From assembly GCA_015655145.1 (NCBI GenBank), contig JAATFO010000090.1, positions 1 through 43,408 on the forward strand: 43,408 bases of DNA, read 5' to 3'. The position numbers were made by a program, and so were the translations under genes. Positions 19,808-27,384 of the stretch are shown piece by piece. The DNA is from Enterobacterales bacterium. GTDB taxonomy: Bacteria; Pseudomonadota; Gammaproteobacteria; Enterobacterales; Enterobacteriaceae. How positions within the stretch are numbered: position 1 is the first letter of the stretch; each line of letters begins with the position of its first letter. The notes beneath the pieces are model-generated. The model worked only from the letters and a program-made list of their open reading frames with translations, was not told where the DNA came from and searched no databases.

Positions 19808-21232
19808 TTATCGAGCGGCCAGCATCTGCGTCAGTTTTTCCACCCATGCTTTGGTTTCCGGTAAGTCTTTTACCGGCTGGCCATAATGTCCGCGGTTATC
19901 CGGGGTGACAGGCGTGGTAGCATCAATAATCAGTTTGTCGGTGATCCCTGAAGGGGAAGAACCGGGATCGAGCTCAACCACCGACATATTCGGCAATTGT
20001 ACTAAATCGCCGGCTGGATTCACTTTCGCTGACAGCGCCCACATCACCTGCGGTAAATTGAACGGATCGACATCCTCATCCACCATAATGACCATTTTGA
20101 CATACCCCAAACCATGAGGCGTGGTCATGGCACGTAAACCGACCGCACGGGCAAAACCGCCGTAACGTTTTTTGGTGGAGATAATGGCGAGCAAACCGTG
20201 CGTATACATCGCGTTTACTGCCTGAACTTCCGGGAACTCGGCCTTTAATTGCTGATAAAGCGGCACGCAGGTTGCTGGCCCAATCAGATAATCGACCTCT
20301 GTCCATGGCATGCCGAGGTACAGGGATTCAAAAATCGGCTGATTGCGGTAATACACTTTATCGATACGCACTACCGTCATATTGCGACCGCCAGAATAAT
20401 GGCCGGTAAACTCGCCGAACGGCCCTTCAATTTCGCGTTTACGGCCTTCAATCACCCCTTCCATGATCACTTCGGAACCCCATGGCACATCAAAACCGGT
20501 CAGCGGGGCGGTGGCGATGGGATAGGGCGATCCGCGCAACGCACCTGCCATTTCATATTCTGACTGATCATATTTCAGCGGCGTGGCGCCCATTAGCGTG
20601 ATAATCGGGTCATTACCTAATGAAATCACAATCGGCAAATCTTCGCCGCGTTCTTCCGCCTTATGCAGATGCAACGCAATGTCATGCACCGGAACCGGTT
20701 GCAGGCCGAGTTTGCGCCTGCCTTTCACTTCCATACGATAGATGCCGACATTCTGTTTGCCAAAGTTGTCGGGATCAGTCGGATCGCGTGACACCACGCA
20801 GGCTTTATCAAGATAGAAACCGCCATCGCCATCATTCAGACGAAACAGGGGCAGCAGATCGAACAGGTTGATTGCTTCGCCCTCGACGGTATTTTCTGCC
20901 CACACCGGCTTCTCCCGGCGCTCTGGTGTGACCGGGAATGTCTCCCAGCGGCGAATAAATTCGTTAACCTGTTCTTTAACTGTTGTGGTCAGCGGCAGGC
21001 CGAGAGCAATGGCGTGATTTTGCCATGACCCCAAAGTATTGAGCGCTATGCGGGCATCGGTAAAACCGGCGATATTATCAAACCACAACGCGGGCGCGCC
21101 TTCGCCAATCCGGCCGGCGGCATTAGCGGCGGCGGCTAAATCCGGCTCGGCGTTGACTTGCTCGTTAATTTTCAGTAATTGTCCGCACTGGTCCAGCGCG
21201 TGCAAATAACTCCGTAGATCATCAAAAGCCAT
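19808..21232 (-). CDS. ecdC: Non-oxidative hydroxyarylic acid decarboxylase subunit C (UbiD family)
   Basis: Subunit C is the catalytic UbiD-type protein that uses prenylated FMN to decarboxylate hydroxyarylic acids such as 4-hydroxybenzoate in the cytoplasm. The 474 residues show the UbiD landmarks: KQNVGIYRMEV, GNDPIITLMGATPL, EGPFGEFTGHYSGG (containing the ExxxxxE active-site region) and a C-terminal DATTPVTPDNRGHYG. Length is normal. GGAGA eight bases before the ATG sets the start. It is followed by subunit D, but the subunit B (UbiX-like flavin prenyltransferase) gene that normally precedes C is missing; cofactor would have to come from another UbiX in the genome. Upstream lies the HosA palindrome, so repression by HosA and induction by 4-hydroxybenzoate is likely. 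Confidence 0.93.
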   Translation of the reverse strand: MAFDDLRSYLHALDQCGQLLKINEQVNAEPDLAAAANAAGRIGEGAPALWFDNIAGFTDARIALNTLGSWQNHAIALGLPLTTTVKEQVNEFIRRWETFPVTPERREKPVWAENTVEGEAINLFDLLPLFRLNDGDGGFYLDKACVVSRDPTDPDNFGKQNVGIYRMEVKGRRKLGLQPVPVHDIALHLHKAEERGEDLPIVISLGNDPIITLMGATPLKYDQSEYEMAGALRGSPYPIATAPLTGFDVPWGSEVIMEGVIEGRKREIEGPFGEFTGHYSGGRNMTVVRIDKVYYRNQPIFESLYLGMPWTEVDYLIGPATCVPLYQQLKAEFPEVQAVNAMYTHGLLAIISTKKRYGGFARAVGLRAMTTPHGLGYVKMVIMVDEDVDPFNLPQVMWALSAKVNPAGDLVQLPNMSVVELDPGSSPSGITDKLIIDATTPVTPDNRGHYGQPVKDLPETKAWVEKLTQMLAAR

Positions 21233-21234
21233 GA

Positions 21235-21455
21235 TTACTCTCCAGGAATAGGTCGCTTTACAAAAATTTACGCTGGTATTACCGGCTTGCGGCCCGGGCA
21301 GCGTCTGATTTTTTTGTCGTTAATATCGGATTGATCGCCGACACGGGTGACACGATGATCGCTGACATCATCAAGGCATGGGATGTTAATCATCAGCGGG
21401 CAATGAAAGGGCTGGTGGCGTTGAACATTCCAACTATGCCGGTCACAAAACATCG
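21235..21455 (+). other. Gap where the decarboxylase B gene would be; unexplained open frame
   Basis: Between ecdC and the palindrome there is no UbiX-like sequence on the minus strand. On the plus strand a frame without stops (21235–21465) reads ...FFVVNIGLIADTGDTMIADI... and ends in ALNIPTMPVTKHRVR. It looks protein-like but has no start codon near its head and no family I recognise, so it may be the tail of a lost gene or chance. Confidence 0.3.
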
Positions 21456-21491
21456 AGTTAGATAACGTTCGTATACGAACGTTATCTAACT
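21456..21491. promoter_or_regulatory. HosA operator: perfect 36-bp palindrome
   Basis: A perfect 36-base palindrome with centre AACGTTCGTATACGAACGTT lies between the divergent hosA and ecdC. It contains GTTCGTATACGAAC, which is the core I recall for the HosA site controlling the E. coli decarboxylase operon. MarR dimers bind such dyads, so HosA probably represses both directions from here. Confidence 0.85.
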
Positions 21492-21633
21492 TAACGCCGA
21501 TAATGAGGGACGGCAAGTGTATTTTTTCGCTCTGGCGAAACACCCGAGTCCAACGATTCTCTACCCAATCGATTTACTGTTGCGGTAAGGTGTTGCTGGT
21601 AAACTGTTTTGTGCCCTGGGGGCGGTTATTGCC

Positions 21634-22044
21634 ATGAACATCGAACATCAAGCTTTTCACCTGATGCGCCGCATTTTTCAGCAACATACCTCACGCTGGC
21701 AGCAATTGTTGCCGGACCTTACCAAACCGCAATATGCTGTGCTATGCGCCATTGCTGACCATCCGGGTATTGAGCAAGTTCAGTTAATGGCGGCGGCGGT
21801 GAGCACGCGGGCGACGCTGGCGGAATTGTTGGCACGGCTCGAAAAACGGGGCTTGTTGCGCAGGGTTCAGGATACAACGGACAAACGGCGGCGCTTTATC
21901 TGGTTAACGGAGCAGGGCAAAGCGATGCTCAATATTTCACAACCGCAGGCTTATGAAGCAGATAGTGAGTTTCTCAATCGTCTGTCGTTGCAGGATCAAC
22001 AGCAATTGATCCGTTTACTGGCGCAGATGATGGCGCATCACTAG
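21634..22044 (+). CDS. hosA: MarR-family transcriptional repressor HosA
   Basis: HosA is a winged-helix MarR repressor; in E. coli it represses the hydroxyarylic acid decarboxylase operon and is released by 4-hydroxybenzoate. The 136 residues match E. coli HosA across the DNA-binding core: DLTKPQYAVLCAIADHPGIE, the recognition helix VSTRATLAELLARLEKRGL and the wing with DKRRRFIWLT. The dimerisation helices form the ends. It is divergent from ecdC with the perfect palindrome 140 bases upstream of its start, as in E. coli. The ATG at 21634 follows GGGGGCGG, an acceptable ribosome-binding site. The gene appears intact although its target operon has lost subunit B. Confidence 0.94.
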   Translation: MNIEHQAFHLMRRIFQQHTSRWQQLLPDLTKPQYAVLCAIADHPGIEQVQLMAAAVSTRATLAELLARLEKRGLLRRVQDTTDKRRRFIWLTEQGKAMLNISQPQAYEADSEFLNRLSLQDQQQLIRLLAQMMAHH

Positions 22045-22265
22045 CCGAACCGCGTGTTGGCTGATTACCGGCAATCGATCAATATGTTGAGGCTAAAGCT
22101 GGCATCGGCGCCGCTGCCGGCTTACCCGTATGTCGTTTTCTTATGAAACTGCATATGCAACCTGGCGCACAAACCGCCCTGGCGATGTCGCAACAGGGAC
22201 GTAAACTGAGAAACTCACACGCTCGATTCGCATGAACGCGTTTATCTGCGACTGATTAACCTGGC

Positions 22266-22617
22266 TATGTCGGCTGGCGGCTGGCCCGACGGTATTTTTG
22301 TTCCCCCCCCAGAGCATGACTGGATACGATATGAACAGTATAAAAACAGTATTTATCACAGGAATAGCCGGATTTATTGGGGCTGTCTGGCCGTCAAATT
22401 ACGTGACAGAAATTATACCGTATCAGGATTGGGCCAGCGCGACAGTGATGAGGCGGCGGTGCGAGCTGTTGGGATGATACCGGTGCGCATTCGTCTTGAT
22501 CCAGATCAGGCGCCGGTTGGTGAGTTGCGGGCCGGGATGTTGGTTCGTCCCAGCATTGATATCACTCACAACCGCCCTGGCGAAACAGGCGCAGACGGGA
22601 GCCATGTATCGTTGTAA
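22266..22617 (+). pseudogene. Decayed mosaic: epimerase N-terminus and HlyD C-terminus
   Basis: Two unrelated protein fragments can be read. From the ATG at 22331 comes MNSIKTVFITGIAGFIG, a Rossmann start typical of NAD-dependent sugar epimerases. After a frame change near 22383 it continues as LAVKLRDRNYTVSGL, which is the expected next strand–helix. From about 22478 the same second frame reads PVRIRLDPDQAPVGELRAGM, the C-terminal part of HlyD/EmrA-type membrane fusion proteins. Neither gene is complete, the join is abrupt, and upstream bases 22045–22265 have no supported gene. I read it as degenerate remains, not a working fusion. Confidence 0.5.
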
Positions 22618-22730
22618 CGGGCACCGTGATCGTCGCCACCGTCCTGTGCAGCGCGGGCGACAGTTTAATCGCACACCATCATGCCCGCCATCTGCGGGTT
22701 GCAACCGGCATCACGCTGACAGAGGTCATT

Positions 22731-23092
22731 ATGCAAGGTGACCTGATCATTTTTTTACCCAGCAGGATTGTCTCTATGAAAATATGCCGCTGGCGCAATG
22801 GTTGCTGAATGAGTCCCGGCGCCGGGGTGTGCGTGGCGCGACGCTGAACGGCTCCATTGAAGGGGTGGGGCGCGATGGAAAAACGCATACCATCAACATG
22901 TTTGATCTTTCCGAGCACCCGGTTCAGGTCGCGCTGGTGGTTAATGAGGAAGAAGCCCGGGGTTTCTTCGCGCATCTCGCACAGCAAAAGGTACAGATTT
23001 TTTATATGAAGACCCCGGTGGAATTCGGTACTTCTGGCGATGCGGCGGGTGGCGCCGCATCGCCCGTGTCGGTGATCCGTTGCGGCGCCTGA
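22731..23092 (+). pseudogene. DUF190 (PII-like) protein gene, frameshifted
   Basis: The gene starts MQGDLIIF after AGAGG and, with one extra T in the run of seven T at 22750–22756, would continue FTQQDCLYENMPLAQWLLNE and then run to SVIRCGA at the stop. That is a full-length DUF190 protein: small, ferredoxin-like, related to PII signalling proteins and often found beside crcB fluoride channels. As given, the frame breaks after eight codons, so the start and body are out of register. It is either a true pseudogene, a slippage site, or a sequencing error in the homopolymer. No crcB is next to it. Confidence 0.75.
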
Positions 23093-23183
23093 TGGCTGGC
23101 AACCCGCTGTCTGGTTCAGCGGTCAGCGCACAGAAGCGTGGAGGATCTTTTTAATCGCAAAGCTGTTGGTTATCGGCGGTGCT

Positions 23184-24827
23184 TTACCGTGACCCGTTTT
23201 CCCGGCGATCCGTGCCGGGGATGGCGCTGACCAGTTTTTGCGTGTAAGGATGTTGTGGTGCGAGGAAGACTTGCTGCGGCGTGCCTTTTTCGACGATTTC
23301 ACCCTGATAGAGCACAGCGATTTGATCGCAAATCTGGCTTGCCACCCGTAAATCGTGCGTAATGAACATGATGGCGACATGGGTTTCTTGCTGCACCTCG
23401 TTCAGCAGTTGCAGTACCTGTGCCTGTATTGACACATCAAGCGCGGAGACGGATTCATCAGCAACCAACAACACCGGGTCAAACATCAGGGCGCGCGCAA
23501 TACCGATGCGCTGGCGCTGACCACCGGAAAATTCGTGAGGGTAGCGGCCACAGGCGCTCTCATCCAGCCCAACCAGCGCCAACAAGCGCCGCGCTTTTTG
23601 ACCTATTTCCTTGCGGCTCATTCCACCGTGGGTCAGCGGCCCAACCGACAAAAGGGTGCCGATGTCCTGGCGTGGGTTGAGCGAGGCGAAGGGATCCTGA
23701 AAAATCATCTGGATCCAGCGACGTAACGGGTGAAACTCGGCTTCAGAAAGGGGGACGATATCACGTCCGTCAAAGATAATTTCCCCGGAATCCGCTGACA
23801 GCAATTTCACCAGAATTCGCCCGAGGGACGATTTTCCGGAACCGGATTCACCGACAATTCCGAGAGTCTGACCTTTATGGATGGTAAAACTAATATTATT
23901 CAACGCATTGACCTGGCGCCCGCGGGCAAACCAGCCACCCGGCTGACGATAGGTTTTGCGCAAATTGTTGACTTGCAATACCACCGGGCCGGTGTTTTTG
24001 TCCGCTCGCGGCTGGCTCGCCATGCGTGGAACGGCGGCAATCAACTGCCGGGTATAGGGGTGCGTCGGTTGGGACAGAATTTGCCGCATCGCGCCGGTCT
24101 CAACCATCCGCCCTTTTTGCATCACCAACACCCGATCGGCAATCTCTTCCACCACGCCGAAATCATGGGTGATAAACATCACGCTCATCTTTTTGCGTCG
24201 CTGAATAGTGCGGATCAAGCGTAAAATTTGGGCCTGAGTGGTGACATCCAGCGCGGTGGTGGGCTCGTCGGCAATCAGCACATCCGGATCGAGCGCCAGC
24301 GCCATGGCAATCATTACCCGTTGCCGTTGGCCGCCCGATAAATTAAAGGGATATTGATGTTGCAGTGTGCTCGGGTCCGGCAGGTCTACTTCGTTCAGCA
24401 GAGAAAGCACCTTTTCCTGACGCGATGTTGCATTGCCAACCTGATGCGCGGCCATCACTTCGGCAATTTGTTGCCCAATGGTCATAATGGGGTTAAGCGC
24501 CGATAACGGATCCTGAAACACGATTGAAATACAACGTCCCTGAATGTGTCGCAGAGATTGTGCTGATTCACGCAGCAAATCTTTACCCAGCAGGCATATT
24601 TCACCTTTTGTCACCGTCAGTGCCGCAGGTAACAGCCCCATCGCCGCATGCGCCGTTACCGATTTACCCGAACCGGATTCGCCAATAATACAAAGGATTT
24701 CACCCACATACAGCGCAAAGGTGATATTTTCCACGGCATATTGACGATCCATGCCGCCGGGTAAGGTGATGGTTAAATCACGAACGGATAAAATAATTTC
24801 AGGGGCGGTGGTGTCATTGTTCGTCAT
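23184..24827 (-). CDS. Peptide-type ABC transporter, fused double ATPase
   Basis: The 547-residue cytoplasmic protein fuses two oppA/dppD/dppF-type ATPase domains, like GsiA. Domain one has Walker A GESGSGKS at residues 49–56, LSGGQRQRV and DEPTTALD. Domain two has GESGSGKS at 326–333, FSGGQRQRI and DESVSALD. Each ends in the oligopeptide-transporter tail [12 protein letters not shown] or [12 protein letters not shown]. Both halves keep all ATP-binding motifs. It is transcribed away from the MarR gene at 25260, while its likely partners (binding protein and two permeases, 27385–31015) lie on the other strand beyond it. The start codon overlaps the stop of a small open frame (24824–25027). Substrate is unknown. 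Confidence 0.93.
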   Translation of the reverse strand: MTNNDTTAPEIILSVRDLTITLPGGMDRQYAVENITFALYVGEILCIIGESGSGKSVTAHAAMGLLPAALTVTKGEICLLGKDLLRESAQSLRHIQGRCISIVFQDPLSALNPIMTIGQQIAEVMAAHQVGNATSRQEKVLSLLNEVDLPDPSTLQHQYPFNLSGGQRQRVMIAMALALDPDVLIADEPTTALDVTTQAQILRLIRTIQRRKKMSVMFITHDFGVVEEIADRVLVMQKGRMVETGAMRQILSQPTHPYTRQLIAAVPRMASQPRADKNTGPVVLQVNNLRKTYRQPGGWFARGRQVNALNNISFTIHKGQTLGIVGESGSGKSSLGRILVKLLSADSGEIIFDGRDIVPLSEAEFHPLRRWIQMIFQDPFASLNPRQDIGTLLSVGPLTHGGMSRKEIGQKARRLLALVGLDESACGRYPHEFSGGQRQRIGIARALMFDPVLLVADESVSALDVSIQAQVLQLLNEVQQETHVAIMFITHDLRVASQICDQIAVLYQGEIVEKGTPQQVFLAPQHPYTQKLVSAIPGTDRRENGSR

Positions 24828-25179
24828 TTACCGAGACCTTTTTCGCCAGTTGCCGGATAAAAAGAAATCATCTGGACGCAATAGATGCCGTATTGCACAA
24901 AAGCGGCAATATCCGCAGCGCCTGCGCAGGCGCGTTTCTGCAACATGCACAATGGAGCGTATAGACCGGCGGCAAGAAGATAAAATAGCTTTTTATTATG
25001 AAACGCGGTGTGGTTTTCACCGAACAAAGGCAGAACTGTGGCGCTATACAGACGATTTCACTGTCATCATCAGCTGACGCTAATCCGGTTTTGTGATACC
25101 GCCCTGACGCAGGAAGCAGCCATGGCGCCAGGCGAATAAGAAAAAGCTATCATAAAACTGGTTGTAATCGTCCACTAAC
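24828..25179. other. Intergenic region between the fused ATPase and marR
   Basis: The region holds a perfect 16-base palindrome, GCGCCTGCGCAGGCGC (24918–24933). On the minus strand an open frame from TTG at 25027 gives 67 residues ending GEKGLGK, with its TGA overlapping the ATPase start. I cannot decide whether that frame is coding. The divergent promoters of the ATPase and marR must lie here. Confidence 0.4.
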
Positions 25180-25209
25180 TTACCAATAATAATTTAATAA
25201 CAATGGTTA
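25180..25209. promoter_or_regulatory. Dyad operator upstream of the MarR gene
   Basis: TTACCAATAATAATT and TAATAACAATGGTTA form an imperfect 30-base inverted repeat with matching TTACC…GGTTA ends and AT-rich arms. It sits 50 bases before the preferred marR start and between divergent transcription units, the usual place for a MarR autoregulatory site. Confidence 0.55.
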
Positions 25210-25259
25210 CGATATTATGCATCATGAAGCCAATAAATGACATTTTTCGTGCGGGCATA

Positions 25260-25739
25260 ATGGCTAACCAGGAAAATCAGCCTGAACAGCTGGGCGCCGT
25301 GCCGTTGGATCTCGGTGTGTTAGGGCAACTGCTCAGTTTCTATATTCGCACTATCAATATTGCTGTATCGCGTGACCTTGATAACAAACTGGCTGGGCTT
25401 GAAGTCGCGAAGGGAACCGGGAAAATCAGTACATTACTGATTGTCGCGCGTTGTCCAGGCATTCGGCCTTCTGTCATCGCGGATGTCATTATGCGCGATC
25501 GTTCCGCCATGGGGCGTTTACTGACGCAAATGGAGGGGCAGGGATTATTACAGCGCCAAATCTCCCTTGATGATGGCCGCTCGCAAGCGCTCTATTTAAC
25601 GCCATACGGTAAGATGCTGGCGGAAAACGTGACCCGGCTGGTGGCCGAGCAGGAAGATGATTTTTTTCACTCAGTTTCTGCGGATGAAAAGAACGTTATT
25701 ATTACCGTGTTCAAACGAATACTGGATAAAAAAGCATAA
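25260..25739 (+). CDS. MarR-family transcriptional regulator
   Basis: The protein is a winged-helix MarR regulator: a helical dimer region, then STLLIVARCPGIRPSVIADV, the recognition helix RDRSAMGRLLTQMEGQGLL and the wing with DDGRSQALYLT. It does not closely resemble a named MarR. With the ATG at 25260 it is 159 aa. In-frame starts at 25203 and 25224 exist, but 25203 falls inside the operator dyad and the TATTAT at 25213–25218 looks like a −10, so the later start is favoured. It stands between the divergent fused ATPase and the oxidase–importer operon and is the likely local regulator of both. Confidence 0.88.
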   Translation: MANQENQPEQLGAVPLDLGVLGQLLSFYIRTINIAVSRDLDNKLAGLEVAKGTGKISTLLIVARCPGIRPSVIADVIMRDRSAMGRLLTQMEGQGLLQRQISLDDGRSQALYLTPYGKMLAENVTRLVAEQEDDFFHSVSADEKNVIITVFKRILDKKA

Positions 25740-25980
25740 ACAATCAGGCGATTAACCTGTTATTGGCAAAGAAAACACAAAGATATTGATCACGTTGTCA
25801 TGGAGCGCGCATGAATGGTCTGCGGGCAATAAAAGGTTATCACCGATGCGTGAATTTCCATGCGGTGGCCGGTGAGTGAGCGGGAAAATATCGACAAGCA
25901 TCGCGTCAGCGATACACAACTCAAACGCGCACCGATACGGGGCGTAACAGTTCATCATTAATCTAAGTGAGAGCGGATCT

Positions 25981-27312
25981 ATGCCTGGTCCTTTTGTGGT
26001 TCCTGTTCAGGGCGATATAGCGTTGCCCAAAAAAGCCGATGTGGTGGTGATTGGCGGCGGCATCATCGGTACCGCGACGGCGCTGGAACTTGCTGAGCAG
26101 AAGGTGAGTGTGGCGCTGTGTGAAAAGGGCGGCATGGGACATGAGCAATCCAGCCGTAACTGGGGATGGGTGCGCCTGTCGCGCCGGGACCCACGGGAAA
26201 TCCCATTGATGGCGGCGTCACTGGCGCTCTGGCAGAACCTGGATCAGCGTGTGGCGGCGGATACCGGCTATCAGCGTGCGGGTATCGTTTTTACCTGCCG
26301 AACCGAACAGGAAGTGGCTAAAAATCAGCAATGGTGTCAGCACCTTCATGATTATCCCATGACCTCGCGCATGCTTGACGCGCAACAGTTTAAGCAGATG
26401 TTCCCCGACACCACGGTAAACATGGCGGGGGCGCTTTATGCGCCGGAAGATGGTCGGGCCGAGCCGCAAAAAGTGGTGCCGGCGCTGGCCGAAGCCGCCC
26501 GGCGCCAGGGCGCGGCGATATTGACCGAGTGCGCGGTGCGCGGCATTGAAACCAGTGCGGGACGGGTGTCTGCGGTGGTGACTGAACGGGGTGTGATCCC
26601 TTGCCAGAGCGTGGTTCTGGCTGGCGGTGCATGGTCGGAGTTGTTTGCCGCCCGCATGGGATTACGGTTACCGCAGTTAAAAGTGGTTAATACCGTGCTA
26701 CGCACCGGGCCGCTTGCCGGAGGGCCGGAACAGGCGATGTGGTATGACGGCTTCGCACTACGCAAGCGCCAGGACGGTGGTTATACCATCGCGTCGGGAA
26801 GCGAAAACAAGGTAGATATTGTCCCCGACTCGTTCCGTTATGGCCGTGATTTTCTGCCGGCGTTGCGCAGTGAATGGCGCGCATTGCGTTTCCGTCTGGG
26901 CTGGCGTTTTTGGGATGAAGCACGTCTGAGTCGATCATGGGCCATGGATGAAGCCAGTCCATTTGAATACTGTCGGGTATTGGATCCTGTTCCATCGCTG
27001 GCGATGTCGCGTCAGGCGATGCAACAACTGCAACAGCATTTCCCGCTGTTCAACCAGGCGCAAGTTTTGCAGCGTTGGGCAGGCTGTATTGACGTGCTGC
27101 CGGATGCGGTGCCGGTTATTTCCGCTGTGGATGCGGTGCCCGGTTTCTTTATCGCGACGGGTTTCTCCGGTCATGGTTTTGGTATCGGACCGGCGGCGGG
27201 TCGGCTGATGGCGGATCTGGTGCTGGGCCGCGCACCAATTGTTGATCCTGCCGCATTTCGTTTTTCACGCTTCTCCGATGGTTCAAAAATCGACATTATC
27301 AGTGGCGTGTAA
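25981..27312 (+). CDS. FAD-dependent amine/D-amino-acid-type oxidoreductase (DAO family)
   Basis: The 443-residue protein is a DAO-type flavoprotein: members oxidise secondary amines, D-amino acids, glycine, sarcosine or opine-like imino acids. The dinucleotide-binding motif VVVIGGGIIGTATALELAEQ is at about residues 21–40. SSRNWGWVRLSRRDPREIP follows, typical of the soluble NAD/FAD branch, then VVLAGGAWSELFA, and the C-terminal FAD-closing motif ATGFSGHGFGIGPAAGRLMAD. There is no signal peptide, so it works in the cytoplasm. GAGAG precedes the ATG. It heads an operon with a peptide-type binding protein and permeases and an SDR enzyme, which suggests that it oxidises the compound those proteins import. 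The actual substrate is not evident. Confidence 0.88.
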   Translation: MPGPFVVPVQGDIALPKKADVVVIGGGIIGTATALELAEQKVSVALCEKGGMGHEQSSRNWGWVRLSRRDPREIPLMAASLALWQNLDQRVAADTGYQRAGIVFTCRTEQEVAKNQQWCQHLHDYPMTSRMLDAQQFKQMFPDTTVNMAGALYAPEDGRAEPQKVVPALAEAARRQGAAILTECAVRGIETSAGRVSAVVTERGVIPCQSVVLAGGAWSELFAARMGLRLPQLKVVNTVLRTGPLAGGPEQAMWYDGFALRKRQDGGYTIASGSENKVDIVPDSFRYGRDFLPALRSEWRALRFRLGWRFWDEARLSRSWAMDEASPFEYCRVLDPVPSLAMSRQAMQQLQQHFPLFNQAQVLQRWAGCIDVLPDAVPVISAVDAVPGFFIATGFSGHGFGIGPAAGRLMADLVLGRAPIVDPAAFRFSRFSDGSKIDIISGV

Positions 27313-27384
27313 TGATCAGTTCGTACCTTCAGCATCTGTCCTACCCGCCGTAACGTCGTTATGTAGACCTTAACCTGAGGAATT

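Noticed and set aside
24918..24933. Perfect 16-base GC palindrome near the fused ATPase
   Set aside because: Seen, but short and GC-rich enough to be chance, with no T-run and no second copy; kept only as a note in the intergenic entry.
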